Below, in pieces: positions 36,801-44,213 of a stretch of DNA of 64,000 nucleotides (position 1 is its first letter; each line of letters starts with the position of its first letter). A program made the translations under genes and the position numbers. The stretch spans positions 1-64,000 of the forward strand of contig CAXPZW010000032.1 of assembly GCA_964221845.1 (NCBI GenBank), read 5' to 3'. The stretch is from CAXPZW01 sp964221845 (lineage in GTDB: Bacteria > Bacteroidota > Bacteroidia > Flavobacteriales_D > Sanyastnellaceae). The notes beneath the pieces are model-generated. The model did not search any database, was not told the DNA's origin, and worked only from the letters and a program-made list of their open reading frames with translations.

Positions 36801-36906
36801 CCGCGGCGAACCGGTGGACCCTGCGGTGTTCGTCTATTACCTGGAGGTGTTCTGCATCGACGGACAGGAATACTTTGAAGAAGGAAACGTAACGGTCATC
36901 CGATGA
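33862..36906 (+). CDS. T9SS type B cargo protein with SBBP-like repeats and PKD domain
   Basis: From GTG 33862 the 1014-residue product has a signal peptide (RSLITTAFCLLCLGLFAQ), an N-terminal DUF7948-like domain (IENKGQWPEQVLYRAQVEGG), and a long series of SBBP-type beta-propeller repeats (YLGGAADE, TYLGGTDNDG and TYFGSPSYDQ with alternating D-G turns). A PKD domain follows (SYSWDFGDDNTSS, THSYDSPGPYTVTL). The C-terminal gliding-type domain has LPNAFTPDGDGDNDVLFVRG and YNRWGEMVFETRDKN, the type B T9SS sorting signal. It is surface-exposed or secreted, perhaps adhesive. The next gene, PorP/SprF, overlaps its stop by four bases. Confidence 0.92.
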   Translation: MRSLITTAFCLLCLGLFAQEEDTYRYTYIENKGQWPEQVLYRAQVEGGFVWVERTGLRVDLRDYREASALHANPEGDLYAAQVYGHCYIIDFGAEVGQALASEPEVTVYNYFQGNDPAHWAGGCQGYAEVLLKDIYPGIHLRLYSNAFFLKNDWIVDAGRDPSTIQLTYEGTDGLTLNNGRLQVATSLGTQTEQKPIANLQTGFFAPDIQGLKQVIDVRASCDYTVVGNTVSYTGNIPAVHDRLVIDPELIFSTYSGSTADNFGYTATYDDDGNLYSGSSIFGDGYPTTIGAYQTSWAGGDGQGTLAGTDIALTKYSSDGTTRIYSTYLGGAADELPHTLICSPDGELVLMGTTSSDDFPITTGAYQEGFLGGGAFAPSGVGVDYLNGSDMIITRLAADGESLVGSTYLGGTDNDGVNTAPDLKFNYADEMRGEVILDDAGNVVVVSCTDDLDFPYTNLFDFTPGGQCGTVTVLNADLTGLVWGTLISQGSDEAAYAVDIASDGSFYVCGGTNSSSLPGMTGLQTAASGGQADGYVYRFAADGSAVLGGTYFGSPSYDQLYFVELDANDVVHVFGQTRALGDYWIQNAAYGTPESGMLVAKFTNDLNGLDWSTVVGTGSGRPNLSPTAFLVDNCGLVYLSGWGGSTNVASNPTGTDTVDDMPTTPDAYQSSTDGSDFYLMVITPDASDLVYATFFGGGVSAEHVDGGTSRFNPDGVVYQSVCAGCGGNSDFPIFPADAVSPTNNASNCNNGVFKFQFDLPPVEALGEAPEIGCVDAELQFTNLSTNATSYSWDFGDDNTSSLENPTHSYDSPGPYTVTLTANNDNCGFTDTYSFTVEISDLVGGSTSATANPVYLDEGESSQLLAQPTGYSYEWSPPGTLDDPFVNDPVATPNESTTYYVLISDGDCSVLDSVRVFINELICGRPFVFLPNAFTPDGDGDNDVLFVRGENIESLYLTIYNRWGEMVFETRDKNIGWDGTFRGEPVDPAVFVYYLEVFCIDGQEYFEEGNVTVIR

Positions 36907-37907
36907 GGCTGCTGCTCTCCATAGCGCTTGTGGGATGGGCCGCTCTGAGTTTCGGGCAGGACATCCACTTTTCGCAGTTTGACCTGCAGCCGTTGCACTA
37001 CAACCCGGGCTACGCAGGACTGTTTGACGGCGATTACCGCATCTCCGGCATCGAGCGCACCCAATGGCGTTCGGTGACCACCCCCTACCAGACCTTTGGT
37101 TTGGCGGGCGACCTGCGCAACCCCGGGCAAAGCCGCAATACCGCTGTGGGCCTTTCGATTTACCAAGACCGCGCAGGTGACTCGCGGTTGGGGCAATTGC
37201 AGGTCAACCTCACCGGGGCCTTCCACATTCCTTTGAGCGCGGACTCCACGCAACGCTTGAGCGTGGGCATCACCACGGGCATCACCCACTTCAGCATCGA
37301 CTACTCGCAGCTGCAGTTTGACAACCAATGGGGCGGTACCTCGTACGACCCCAACCTGGCCACCGGCGAAGCCTTTGCGCGCGACAGCCGCACGTACGCA
37401 AACGTGGCGTTGGGCGCGGCTTACCACAAACGGTGGGCGCAACGCAACATCGCTTACGGGGGATTGGCCATCCACAACCTGACCCGTCCCAACCAATCCT
37501 TCCAAGACGCCCTGGGCGTGGAACTCAACCCGCGCATCAGCGCACACGGCTGGGCCTCGATTGCGGTGGCAGAGGAATGGGACGTGCAGCCCAGCATCCT
37601 GTGGCAAGCCCAAGACCGGTACCGCGAGGTGCTCATGGGTGCTTCGGCGCGTTACCTGTTGAGCGGACTTGGTGAACTGCACCAAGCCGTGCTGGCCGGT
37701 TTCTACTTCCGCGCTGGAGACGCGGGCTACCTGCTTGTGGGCGGAGAATACGGCCCCTGGAAGGCCGGCATCACGTACGACTTCAACTGGTCCAACCTCA
37801 CCCCTGCGTCCGATGGCAAAGGCGGATTGGAGTTGGCCGTGCAGTACATCTTCAAACGCATCGATCCTGGGGTGTTGCCCCTGCCTTTGTGCCCGGATTT
37901 CTTGTAG
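36903..37907 (+). CDS. PorP/SprF family type IX secretion membrane protein
   Basis: The 334-residue product has a signal peptide (RLLLSIALVGWAALSFGQ). The family opening DIHFSQFDLQPLHYNPGYAGLFDGDYR is followed by IERTQWRSVTTPYQTFG, and then an outer-membrane barrel of alternating strands ends in the ELAVQYIFKR segment. PorP/SprF proteins are tied to secretion or surface attachment of type B T9SS cargo and are usually encoded directly after the cargo, exactly as here. The four-base overlap implies translational coupling. Specific dependence on the upstream cargo is inferred. Confidence 0.93.
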   Translation: MRLLLSIALVGWAALSFGQDIHFSQFDLQPLHYNPGYAGLFDGDYRISGIERTQWRSVTTPYQTFGLAGDLRNPGQSRNTAVGLSIYQDRAGDSRLGQLQVNLTGAFHIPLSADSTQRLSVGITTGITHFSIDYSQLQFDNQWGGTSYDPNLATGEAFARDSRTYANVALGAAYHKRWAQRNIAYGGLAIHNLTRPNQSFQDALGVELNPRISAHGWASIAVAEEWDVQPSILWQAQDRYREVLMGASARYLLSGLGELHQAVLAGFYFRAGDAGYLLVGGEYGPWKAGITYDFNWSNLTPASDGKGGLELAVQYIFKRIDPGVLPLPLCPDFL

Positions 37908-37931
37908 CACCTGCGGGGGCGAATATCTTTG
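37902..37931 (+). promoter_or_regulatory. Promoter of the 37939 gene
   Basis: TTG at 37902-37904 and a perfect TATCTTTG at 37924-37931 are 19 bases apart. The ATG at 37939 follows after seven bases. The promoter overlaps the last codons of the PorP/SprF gene. Confidence 0.7.
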
Positions 37932-37938
37932 CACCCTG

Positions 37939-38286
37939 ATGGTACGACTCGCCGCATCCTTATTGGTGATTTACAACTTGCTGTTCTTCTGGGAACGGCA
38001 CTTGCCCGACCTGCTCCCCGGATTCATTGGGGCAGCCAACAACTTCATGACCGAGTTCCGCGGCTTTTTGACCGTGCTGGAACTGATTGGCGTTGTGGCG
38101 TTGTTTGTGGACTTGTTGACCAGCTACGACAAGCGCACCCACAACCTGGGGCGCAAGCTCTGGACTTTGCTGGTGGCCTTGCTTGTTGTGGGCTTCCTGT
38201 TCAAGGTCTTTATCAATTACCTCGATTCGGCGCTGCTGGAGGAGGGGGTATCGAGTCTTGGTCGTATTCGTAGTCGCCTGGGGTAA
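37939..38286 (+). CDS. Hypothetical membrane protein
   Basis: The 115-residue product has two or three membrane helices (AASLLVIYNLLFFW, VLELIGVVALFVDLLTSY and WTLLVALLVVGFLFKVFINYL) and a short C-terminal tail (EEGVSSLGRIRSRLG). I do not recognise the family. The consensus promoter seven bases before the ATG supports it as a separate gene. Its last 74 bases lie antisense to the 3' end of the following minus-strand gene, an unusually long convergent overlap for this window. Confidence 0.65.
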   Translation: MVRLAASLLVIYNLLFFWERHLPDLLPGFIGAANNFMTEFRGFLTVLELIGVVALFVDLLTSYDKRTHNLGRKLWTLLVALLVVGFLFKVFINYLDSALLEEGVSSLGRIRSRLG

Positions 38287-39028
38287 GCTGTTGTTGCTTG
38301 TACAGCACGCGGTAGTCCTGGTAGCGCACCTTCACGTACATAATGAAGTCGTACTGCGACGAGCCCTTCAAGAACGCATCTGACACATTCAAGTAATCGA
38401 TAAACGCGTCGAACTCCTCGGGATCGAGGTCGATGATGTCGTAGTCGACGTATTTGGCGAACAGCTCCTTGAGCAGCTCTCTGCGGCGGTCGTTGTTTTC
38501 CAACTGGATGGCCATGCGGCGTCCACGCTCACGGCGGCTGAACTGTTCGTACAAAAAGGTAATGGGGCTGTAGAAGGCATCCACCCCACTGGTGCGGTAG
38601 TCCGACTCGTTGAACCCGAGCTTGGAGATGTCTTTTTGGATGTCGTCCAAGTCGCGCGGGGCAAACACTTCTGCTGCGCCGATCTCCAGGGCCAGCGGGC
38701 GCAATTGGACTTCGACGTAGTAGGAATCCCGCAGCGTGCTGTCGGCAAAACAAACTTTTTCACTCAGGTAGCCGAAAGCACCCACGAGCAAGGTATCCAT
38801 CTTGTGGGCATACACTGTAAAAGTGCCGTTGGGGTTGCCAAAGGTGCCCGCGCCAATGCGGTCGTTGATCACCAGGATGTCAGGCTTGGTGTGCCCTTGC
38901 TCGTCGGTGACCTTGCCCTTGACAATGATTTGCGGGTTGAGGCTATCGGGCAATTGCGGGTAGCCCTTCTGGCTCCACAGCGGCGCGGTCAGCAGCAAAC
39001 AGGTACAAACGAGCAAAAGGTGCTTCAT
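38213..39028 (-). CDS. Exported carboxypeptidase-regulatory-like domain protein
   Basis: The 271-residue product has a signal peptide (KHLLLVCTCLLLTAPLWSQ) and then a CarboxypepD-regulatory-like domain (IIVKGKVTDEQGHTKPDILVIN, then GTFGNPNGTFTVYAHKMDTLLV), followed by charged helices (LDDIQKDISKLGFNESDY, RRMAIQLENNDRRRELLKELF). A proline-rich tail ends the protein. Proteins of this build are common, poorly understood bacteroidotal envelope proteins; this one lacks a TonB-dependent receptor barrel. Its 3' end overlaps the convergent gene by 74 bases. Confidence 0.75.
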   Translation of the reverse strand: MKHLLLVCTCLLLTAPLWSQKGYPQLPDSLNPQIIVKGKVTDEQGHTKPDILVINDRIGAGTFGNPNGTFTVYAHKMDTLLVGAFGYLSEKVCFADSTLRDSYYVEVQLRPLALEIGAAEVFAPRDLDDIQKDISKLGFNESDYRTSGVDAFYSPITFLYEQFSRRERGRRMAIQLENNDRRRELLKELFAKYVDYDIIDLDPEEFDAFIDYLNVSDAFLKGSSQYDFIMYVKVRYQDYRVLYKQQQLTPGDYEYDQDSIPPPPAAPNRGN

Positions 39029-39062
39029 GGTTGATTGCTAGACGCGAAAACCGCGCCACTTG

Positions 39063-39584
39063 TTACTTCTGCAACGTGGGATCCAATGCGGTGATGCGTT
39101 TGTAAGCAAACACGCGCGATTTGGATGCGCCGTCGGTCACCCCTGAAATGGTGGCTTCCAGCGCATAGGGGCTCTTGCGCTCGTAGGCAATGCGTTGCGG
39201 GTAATCGTGGGTGGGGTTTTCGAAGGCGATGCCGTCTTTGGTCTGTTCGGCCAGGCGAAAAGCCACCGCAGCATCGGAATTTTGACCGTAGACCCGGGCC
39301 GAGTACAACCATTGGTCATTTACCCGCAGGATCGAGAGCTCTTCGATGAAGGTGGTGTCGGTGCCGCGCATGACGAACCCTTTGCCGGTGAAGAAGCCGT
39401 CGTCCATCTTCTCCCAGTGCTCATAGAAGGCGGTTGAATCGGTGATGTTGGACCACTCTCCCACCAAAAAATCCAAGGTGAAGTCGGGCTGGGTACGCTC
39501 CACCACTGCGGGCAATTCCTGCTCGCACGCGCTGGCCAGTACCAACAAGGCCACCAAGGCCGCCCATGTCCTCTTCCGATTCAC
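39063..39584 (-). CDS. DUF6265-like lipoprotein
   Basis: From GTG 39584 the 173-residue product has a lipobox (VLASAC, Cys20). The mature part resembles DUF6265: LDFLVGEWSNITDSTAFYEHW, FFTGKGFVMRGTDTTFIEELS and the family marker FENPTHDYPQRIAYER. The fold is probably a small lipocalin-like barrel; no activity is known. The usual ATG at 39602 is replaced here because a TACCTTTC box (39596-39589) lies between it and the GTG, four bases before the latter, and GTG gives a proper lipoprotein leader. It stands 34 bases upstream of the next minus-strand gene. Confidence 0.8.
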   Translation of the reverse strand: MNRKRTWAALVALLVLASACEQELPAVVERTQPDFTLDFLVGEWSNITDSTAFYEHWEKMDDGFFTGKGFVMRGTDTTFIEELSILRVNDQWLYSARVYGQNSDAAVAFRLAEQTKDGIAFENPTHDYPQRIAYERKSPYALEATISGVTDGASKSRVFAYKRITALDPTLQK

Positions 39585-39702
39585 GGTGGAAAGGTAGGAC
39601 ATTTCCCTGCCGCCATGTGCGAAGAAACTGAAACTGCAAATCGTCTTGGGGCTTGGGGCGATGTCCTACAGCCAGGGTGCAATTCAGGGCGTTCAGGCGA
39701 GT

Positions 39703-40269
39703 ATGTTTTCACGCACAATCCATCCGCTCATCCGCACCGCAGTGGCCCTGGGCTTACTGTTCGGGCTCTCGAGCTTTCACGCGCCCGCCAAACTGCAGGT
39801 GGAGTTGGCCTTCAACCTGATCCCCCAATGGCCAGGATCGGGCTGCACCTTTGCCATCATCGACCACATCGAGGGCAAGATCTACCGCATCCGCGAAATC
39901 GACGAGCGCACCTTCATCCTGATTGCCACTGGCCACCAACGCTCCAAAGCCAATCCACGCCAAGCTAACCTGTTCGAGGAATTCGGGGTCGAAGGATGCG
40001 AAGTGGTATACAACCAACCCTTCCGGGAATACGAAATCTCCTGCGGCCCTACCCAACAGCCTTGGAAGCTGCGCTACCAAGCACGACCCAGCGTAGAAGG
40101 CCCAGGAGAAGCAGGCTGGGCCGGCAAGGAATTGTGTCCAAACGACCGGCAGATGTACCTGCTCAAGGGGTACGGAATTCAGGAGCTCGACGACTATGTA
40201 ATTGGCACCAAAGCCTTTGAATTGCTGCGCAACTGCAGCGATCCTTCTTGGATCAGCCACTACAAGTAG
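39703..40269 (+). CDS. Hypothetical exported protein
   Basis: From the ATG at 39703 the 188-residue product has a hydrophobic leader (HPLIRTAVALGLLFGLSSFHA). The mature part begins AKLQVELAFNLIPQWPGSGCTFAIIDHIEG and contains four or five cysteines, suggesting disulfides. Beta-rich segments (KIYRIREIDERTFILIATGH) alternate with loops. I recognise no family. Starts at 39646 or 39661 are open and would lengthen the N-terminus by 14-19 residues. It ends 34 bases before meaB, and a TACTTTCG box in that gap suggests meaB is transcribed separately. Confidence 0.6.
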   Translation: MFSRTIHPLIRTAVALGLLFGLSSFHAPAKLQVELAFNLIPQWPGSGCTFAIIDHIEGKIYRIREIDERTFILIATGHQRSKANPRQANLFEEFGVEGCEVVYNQPFREYEISCGPTQQPWKLRYQARPSVEGPGEAGWAGKELCPNDRQMYLLKGYGIQELDDYVIGTKAFELLRNCSDPSWISHYK

Positions 40270-40303
40270 CGCCTTGCGTACTTTCGGGGCAGCAAACCCT
40301 GCC

Positions 40304-41299
40304 GTGCCTCAACCCAAGAAGAAACCCACCACCGCCGCCTTTGTCGAAGGCATCCGTCAAGGAAACGTGGCCCTGCTCAGCCAGGCCATCACCTTGATGG
40401 AAAGCACCCACCCGGACCACCAGGCCCAGGCAGATGCCATCCTTGAGGCATGCTTGACCTTCAGAAAACCCGCGGTACGCGTGGGCATCACCGGCATTCC
40501 GGGCGTGGGTAAATCCACCTTCATCGAGACCTTTGGGGCGCACATCGCAGGATGCGGGCACCGCTTGGCGGTGTTGGCCGTGGACCCCACTTCTTCTCGT
40601 ACCGGAGGCAGCATCTTGGGCGACAAAACCCGCATGGCCGAGCTCTCGATGCGCGACGACGTGTACATCCGCCCCTCCCCAGCCGGAGAAGCCTTGGGCG
40701 GCGTGGCCCGCAAAACCCGCGAAGCCATGCTCCTGTGTGAATGTGCCGGGTACGATGTGATTCTGGTGGAAACCGTGGGCGTGGGCCAAAGCGAAACCGC
40801 CGTGCACACTATGGTGGACTACTTCCTGCTGTTGCTGTTGGCCCGTTCAGGAGACGAACTCCAGGGCATGAAGCGCGGGATCATGGAATTGGCAGACGGC
40901 ATCTTGATCAACAAAGCCGATGGCGAAGGCGAAGCGGCCTCCAAACGCGCCCGCGCGGAGTTCAAGAGCGCCTTGCACTTGCTCCCTCCTCGTCCAGACG
41001 GGTGGAGTCCTGGCGTAGAGCTCAGCAGTGGTCTCACGGGTATGGGCGTGGCCGAAGCTTGGGACACCATCTCCCAGTACGTCGTCCAAACACGCGGCAA
41101 CGGCCATTTTGAGCGCAAACGCACCGAGCAGAACAAGCATTGGTTCCAACAGGATGTACGCCAGGAGGCCTTTGAGCGCCTGCGTAGCATACCCGAGGCC
41201 ACCGCACAACTCGCTGCCCTGCAAGAAGAAGTCGCGTCAGGACGCCTCAGCGCATTCCGGGCCAGCCGCCGGTTCTACCAGTGGTTGGACGCGCAATAA
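40304..41299 (+). CDS. meaB: Methylmalonyl-CoA mutase-associated GTPase MeaB
   Basis: The 331-residue product is a G3E-type GTPase that protects and reloads adenosylcobalamin in methylmalonyl-CoA mutase. Walker A is GITGIPGVGKST, followed by VLAVDPTSSRTGGSILGDKTRM, a hallmark of MeaB/ArgK; later ETVGVGQSETAVHTMVD and LINKADGEG complete the nucleotide site. GTG 40304 is chosen since the longer frame from 40202 overlaps the previous gene and adds unrelated residues. A TACTTTCG box lies 17 bases upstream. The mutase genes themselves are not in this window, though MeaB is often beside them. Confidence 0.93.
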   Translation: MPQPKKKPTTAAFVEGIRQGNVALLSQAITLMESTHPDHQAQADAILEACLTFRKPAVRVGITGIPGVGKSTFIETFGAHIAGCGHRLAVLAVDPTSSRTGGSILGDKTRMAELSMRDDVYIRPSPAGEALGGVARKTREAMLLCECAGYDVILVETVGVGQSETAVHTMVDYFLLLLLARSGDELQGMKRGIMELADGILINKADGEGEAASKRARAEFKSALHLLPPRPDGWSPGVELSSGLTGMGVAEAWDTISQYVVQTRGNGHFERKRTEQNKHWFQQDVRQEAFERLRSIPEATAQLAALQEEVASGRLSAFRASRRFYQWLDAQ

Positions 41300-41322
41300 G
41301 GGCCCTAAAACCTGCAGAATCG

Positions 41323-42690
41323 TTAAGGACGCAGCTTGGCGAAGACGGCCTCTGGAGACAAGGTCTCTTGCTCGCCGCTTTCCATGTGTTTGAGGGTCAC
41401 CACCCCTTGCTCAATCTCTTGGCTGCCGGCCAACACCACCCATGGGATGGACTTATCGTTGGCGTACTGCATTTGCTTTTTGAGCTTGGCAGATGTAGGA
41501 TACACCTCGGCCCGAATGCCGGCTTTGCGTGCAGCAGTCAACCACTCCAGGCATTTGCCCTGCTCGGCGGCGCCGAAGTTGATGTAGAGCAGTTCGGTGC
41601 TGCGGGTGGCATCAGCGGGGAACAAATCCAACTCCTCCAACACATCGTAAATGCGGTCGGCGCCGAAGCTGATGCCTACGCCACTCATGCCTTTGAGACC
41701 AAAGATGCCAGTGAGGTCGTCGTAACGGCCGCCACCACAGATGGAGCCAATGCCTACGCCGTTGGCCTTCACCTCAAAGATGGCCCCGGTGTAGTAGTTG
41801 AGCCCGCGTGCAAGCGTTGGGTCAAATTCAAGCTTGGCGTCGCGTAGGCCCAAACGCTCGGCTTCGGCCAGTACGTAGCGGAGTTCTTCGATGCCCTTCT
41901 CCCCTGTTTCGTTGCCCGCAAGCAGCCCGGCCAGGGCTTGGAGGTTGGCCTCGGTATCGGTGCCGAGTTCCAGCAGCGGTTGGAGTTTGGCAATGCTGTC
42001 TGCTGAAATGCCGCGGCCTCGCATTTCGTCCATGACCTTCTCGGCGCCAATTTTATCCAGCTTATCCAAAGCCACGGTCATGTCGGTGAGCAAATCGCCC
42101 ACGCCGGCCACCTCGGCCAAACCCGCCAGGATCTTGCGGTTGTTGATCTTGATGGAGAAATCAGGAATGCGCAGGTTGGACAACACCTCGTCAAAAAGCT
42201 GCACCAGCTCCACTTCGCACACCAGGGAATTGGTCCCGATGATGTCCGCGTCGCATTGGAAGAATTCTTGGTAGCGGCCCTTTCCCGGACGGTCACCACG
42301 CCACACGGGTTGAATCTGGTAACGGCGGAAGGGGAACGCAATGTCGTTCTGGTGCATCACCACAAAGCGGGCAAACGGCACGGTCAGGTCGTAGCGCAGC
42401 GCTTTTTTAGAAATGCTAAAACCCAGCTTCTTGGAGTCTTTGGCCGCCAATGCGTCTGCATCTGCTTTGGCCAAAAAGTCTCCGTTGTTGAGGATCTTAA
42501 AGATGAGCTGGTCGCCCTCCTCCCCGTACTTGCCGGTGAGGGTGGCCAGGTTTTCCATGGCCGGGGTCTCAATGGGCATGAAGCCATAGCGCTCAAACGA
42601 AGCGCGAATGGTGTCAAAAATGTAATTGCGTCGCGCCATGGCCGAGGGGCCGAAGTCGCGCGTTCCTTTGGGAATGGAGGGTTTGCTCAT
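41323..42690 (-). CDS. hisS: Histidine--tRNA ligase
   Basis: The 455-residue class II aminoacyl-tRNA synthetase charges tRNA-His. The N-terminal KGTRDFGPSAMARRNYIF is the usual opening, motif 2 lies around RYQIQPVWRGDRPGKGRYQEF with the histidine-A region EFDPTLARGLNYYTGAIFE, then the GGGRYDDLTGIFG segment. The C-terminal anticodon-binding domain spans about the last 90 residues (EVYPTSAKLKKQMQYAN). The length is typical. A perfect TATTTTTG box is 16 bases upstream of the ATG. It appears monocistronic. Confidence 0.96.
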   Translation of the reverse strand: MSKPSIPKGTRDFGPSAMARRNYIFDTIRASFERYGFMPIETPAMENLATLTGKYGEEGDQLIFKILNNGDFLAKADADALAAKDSKKLGFSISKKALRYDLTVPFARFVVMHQNDIAFPFRRYQIQPVWRGDRPGKGRYQEFFQCDADIIGTNSLVCEVELVQLFDEVLSNLRIPDFSIKINNRKILAGLAEVAGVGDLLTDMTVALDKLDKIGAEKVMDEMRGRGISADSIAKLQPLLELGTDTEANLQALAGLLAGNETGEKGIEELRYVLAEAERLGLRDAKLEFDPTLARGLNYYTGAIFEVKANGVGIGSICGGGRYDDLTGIFGLKGMSGVGISFGADRIYDVLEELDLFPADATRSTELLYINFGAAEQGKCLEWLTAARKAGIRAEVYPTSAKLKKQMQYANDKSIPWVVLAGSQEIEQGVVTLKHMESGEQETLSPEAVFAKLRP

Positions 42691-42706
42691 GGCGAAGAAT
42701 TCGGGG

Positions 42707-42714
42707 CAAAAATA
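42707..42714 (-). promoter_or_regulatory. TAnnTTTG -7 box of hisS
   Basis: Minus-strand TATTTTTG (42714-42707) is a perfect match, 16 bases before the ATG at 42690. The box lies just after the stop of the small gene at 42734. Confidence 0.5.
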
Positions 42715-42733
42715 GCCAACCGATGCGCCCCGA

Positions 42734-42895
42734 TTATTGTTTGCGCTTGGTAAACCGCGAACGGTCGTAAATCCGGTTGCGCATGCGGGTGTTTTGGCGC
42801 AGCAGCCGCATGGCCACCAGCACCACTACCACGGCCAGCAGGCCATACATGCCCAGCAGGCGCAGCAGTCCTGGGATGTCAGAGGTTTCTTCCAC
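42734..42895 (-). CDS. Small single-pass membrane protein (53 residues)
   Basis: GTG at 42895 opens a 53-residue frame with a short acidic N-terminus (EETSDIPG), a hydrophobic helix (LLRLLGMYGLLAVVVVLVAM) and a strongly basic tail (RNRIYDRSRFTKRKQ). This is a good pattern for a small N-out/C-in membrane protein. A CATCTTTG box, one mismatch from the -7 consensus, lies four bases upstream. It is divergent from the WD40 gene and upstream of hisS. No family is recognised. Confidence 0.6.
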   Translation of the reverse strand: MEETSDIPGLLRLLGMYGLLAVVVVLVAMRLLRQNTRMRNRIYDRSRFTKRKQ

Positions 42896-42923
42896 GCAGC
42901 AAAGATGCAAAACACCGGTGGGC

Positions 42924-42931
42924 TACCTTTG
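42924..42931 (+). promoter_or_regulatory. TAnnTTTG -7 box, four bases before ATG
   Basis: A perfect TACCTTTG is followed by GCCC and the ATG at 42936. No upstream ATG in the long frame from 42777 has comparable support, so the box also decides the start. Confidence 0.55.
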
Positions 42932-42935
42932 GCCC

Positions 42936-43826
42936 ATGCGGATTACTCCCCGTCATATCGCCGATGATCACGCCGCTGGCATATACGCCCTGACCACCGA
43001 CGGCACCACCCTCTACTCTGGCAGTGCCGACAAACACGTGGCCGGTTGGGATTTGCACACGGGGCGTCCTTCGGGTTTTGCGGTGCGCATGCAACAAGCT
43101 GTATATAGCGTGGGGCATTTGTCTGAAAGCAACACCCTGCTCGTGGGCAACGCACATGGGGGGTTCCATGTCATTGATTTGGATGCCAAAAAGGAAGTGC
43201 GCCTGCTGCAAGCGCACAAGAAGGGTGTGTTTGATTTTTGCACGCTACCGGGCGGTCGATTGGCGGTAATCGGAGGCGAAGGGTCGGTTTCGATTTGGGA
43301 TCAAGCTTCGTTTGAATTGATTCGCCAAATCCCATTGAGCGACAACAAGTTAAGATCAACCAGGGTGGCTATAGAGAACGCATTGACCGTCTGCGACACC
43401 GCCGGTCCACTGCACCTGTTGAACGCCACCACACTCCAACCGGTTACCACCTTCAAGGGCCACGAACGGGGCACCAATTGTGTGGCCGCGCACCCCAGCA
43501 AACCCACTTTGATTTCCGGAGGACGCGATGCGCACTTGCGCGTATGGAGTCTGGAAACGCACGAGGAAGTATTGGCACTGCCGGCGCACAACTTCAGCAT
43601 TTACGCATTGGCCTTTTCGCCGGACGGCAACTACTTGGCCACCGCCAGCTTTGACAAGACCGTCAAAATCTGGGATGCGGGCTCCCTTGCATTGCTCGCG
43701 CGCTTGGAGCGTCCTGCATTGGACGCGCACCGCGCCTCGGTCAACGCACTTGTGTGGGCTGCTAACGACCATCTGATCACCGCCGGCGACGACAAACGCA
43801 TCATCCATTGGCACCTGGAACCATGA
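42936..43826 (+). CDS. WD40 repeat protein
   Basis: From ATG 42936 the 296-residue product is a beta-propeller of about six to seven WD40 repeats. Typical repeats are ALTTDGTTLYSGSADKHVAGWD, HLRVWSLETHEEVLALPAHN, and LAFSPDGNYLATASFDKTVKIWD, with WD/WDLHTG dipeptides. There is no signal, so it is cytoplasmic and likely a scaffold. The start overlaps nothing upstream; at its end the TPR gene begins within the stop codon (ATGA). The pairing of WD40 and TPR proteins suggests a joint protein-interaction role, which is inferred. Confidence 0.88.
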   Translation: MRITPRHIADDHAAGIYALTTDGTTLYSGSADKHVAGWDLHTGRPSGFAVRMQQAVYSVGHLSESNTLLVGNAHGGFHVIDLDAKKEVRLLQAHKKGVFDFCTLPGGRLAVIGGEGSVSIWDQASFELIRQIPLSDNKLRSTRVAIENALTVCDTAGPLHLLNATTLQPVTTFKGHERGTNCVAAHPSKPTLISGGRDAHLRVWSLETHEEVLALPAHNFSIYALAFSPDGNYLATASFDKTVKIWDAGSLALLARLERPALDAHRASVNALVWAANDHLITAGDDKRIIHWHLEP

Positions 43827-44143
43827 ACCGCATCGACCTGCTCAAATCCATGCTGACCGAGGACGCCAGCGACCCCTTCCTCCATTACGCGTTGGGCTTG
43901 GAACTGGCCAAAACCGACGATGCGGCAGCGGCCGAGCAATTCGCTGCCCTCTCCCACTCCCATCCGGAGTACCTGGCCACCTATTACCAATGGGGCCAAT
44001 GCCTGGAAGCTACCGGACAACTCCAAGACGCGCTCGAAGCCTACCAAAAAGGCCTGACCCTGGCCCAATCCCAAGGCGAGCGAAAAACCGCCGCCGAACT
44101 TCAAGAAGCGATGTGGGGCGTGGAAGACGCTCTGGAGGACTGA
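43823..44143 (+). CDS. TPR repeat protein
   Basis: The 106-residue product from ATG 43823 has about two to three tetratricopeptide repeats: DPFLHYALGLELAKTDDAAAAEQFAAL, then YYQWGQCLEATGQLQDALEAYQKGL. It lacks a signal and ends with an acidic helix. The ATG overlaps the WD40 stop by four bases, implying translational coupling. Such small TPR proteins mediate protein contacts. It converges with the lipoprotein gene at 44214 with 70 bases between. Confidence 0.8.
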   Translation: MNRIDLLKSMLTEDASDPFLHYALGLELAKTDDAAAAEQFAALSHSHPEYLATYYQWGQCLEATGQLQDALEAYQKGLTLAQSQGERKTAAELQEAMWGVEDALED

Positions 44144-44213
44144 GTCCTTCGTTTACAGGGTTCGAAGATGTTGACTCGCGCGGAGTGCGTGACAGGTCCT
44201 GCGTTTAGAAAGA

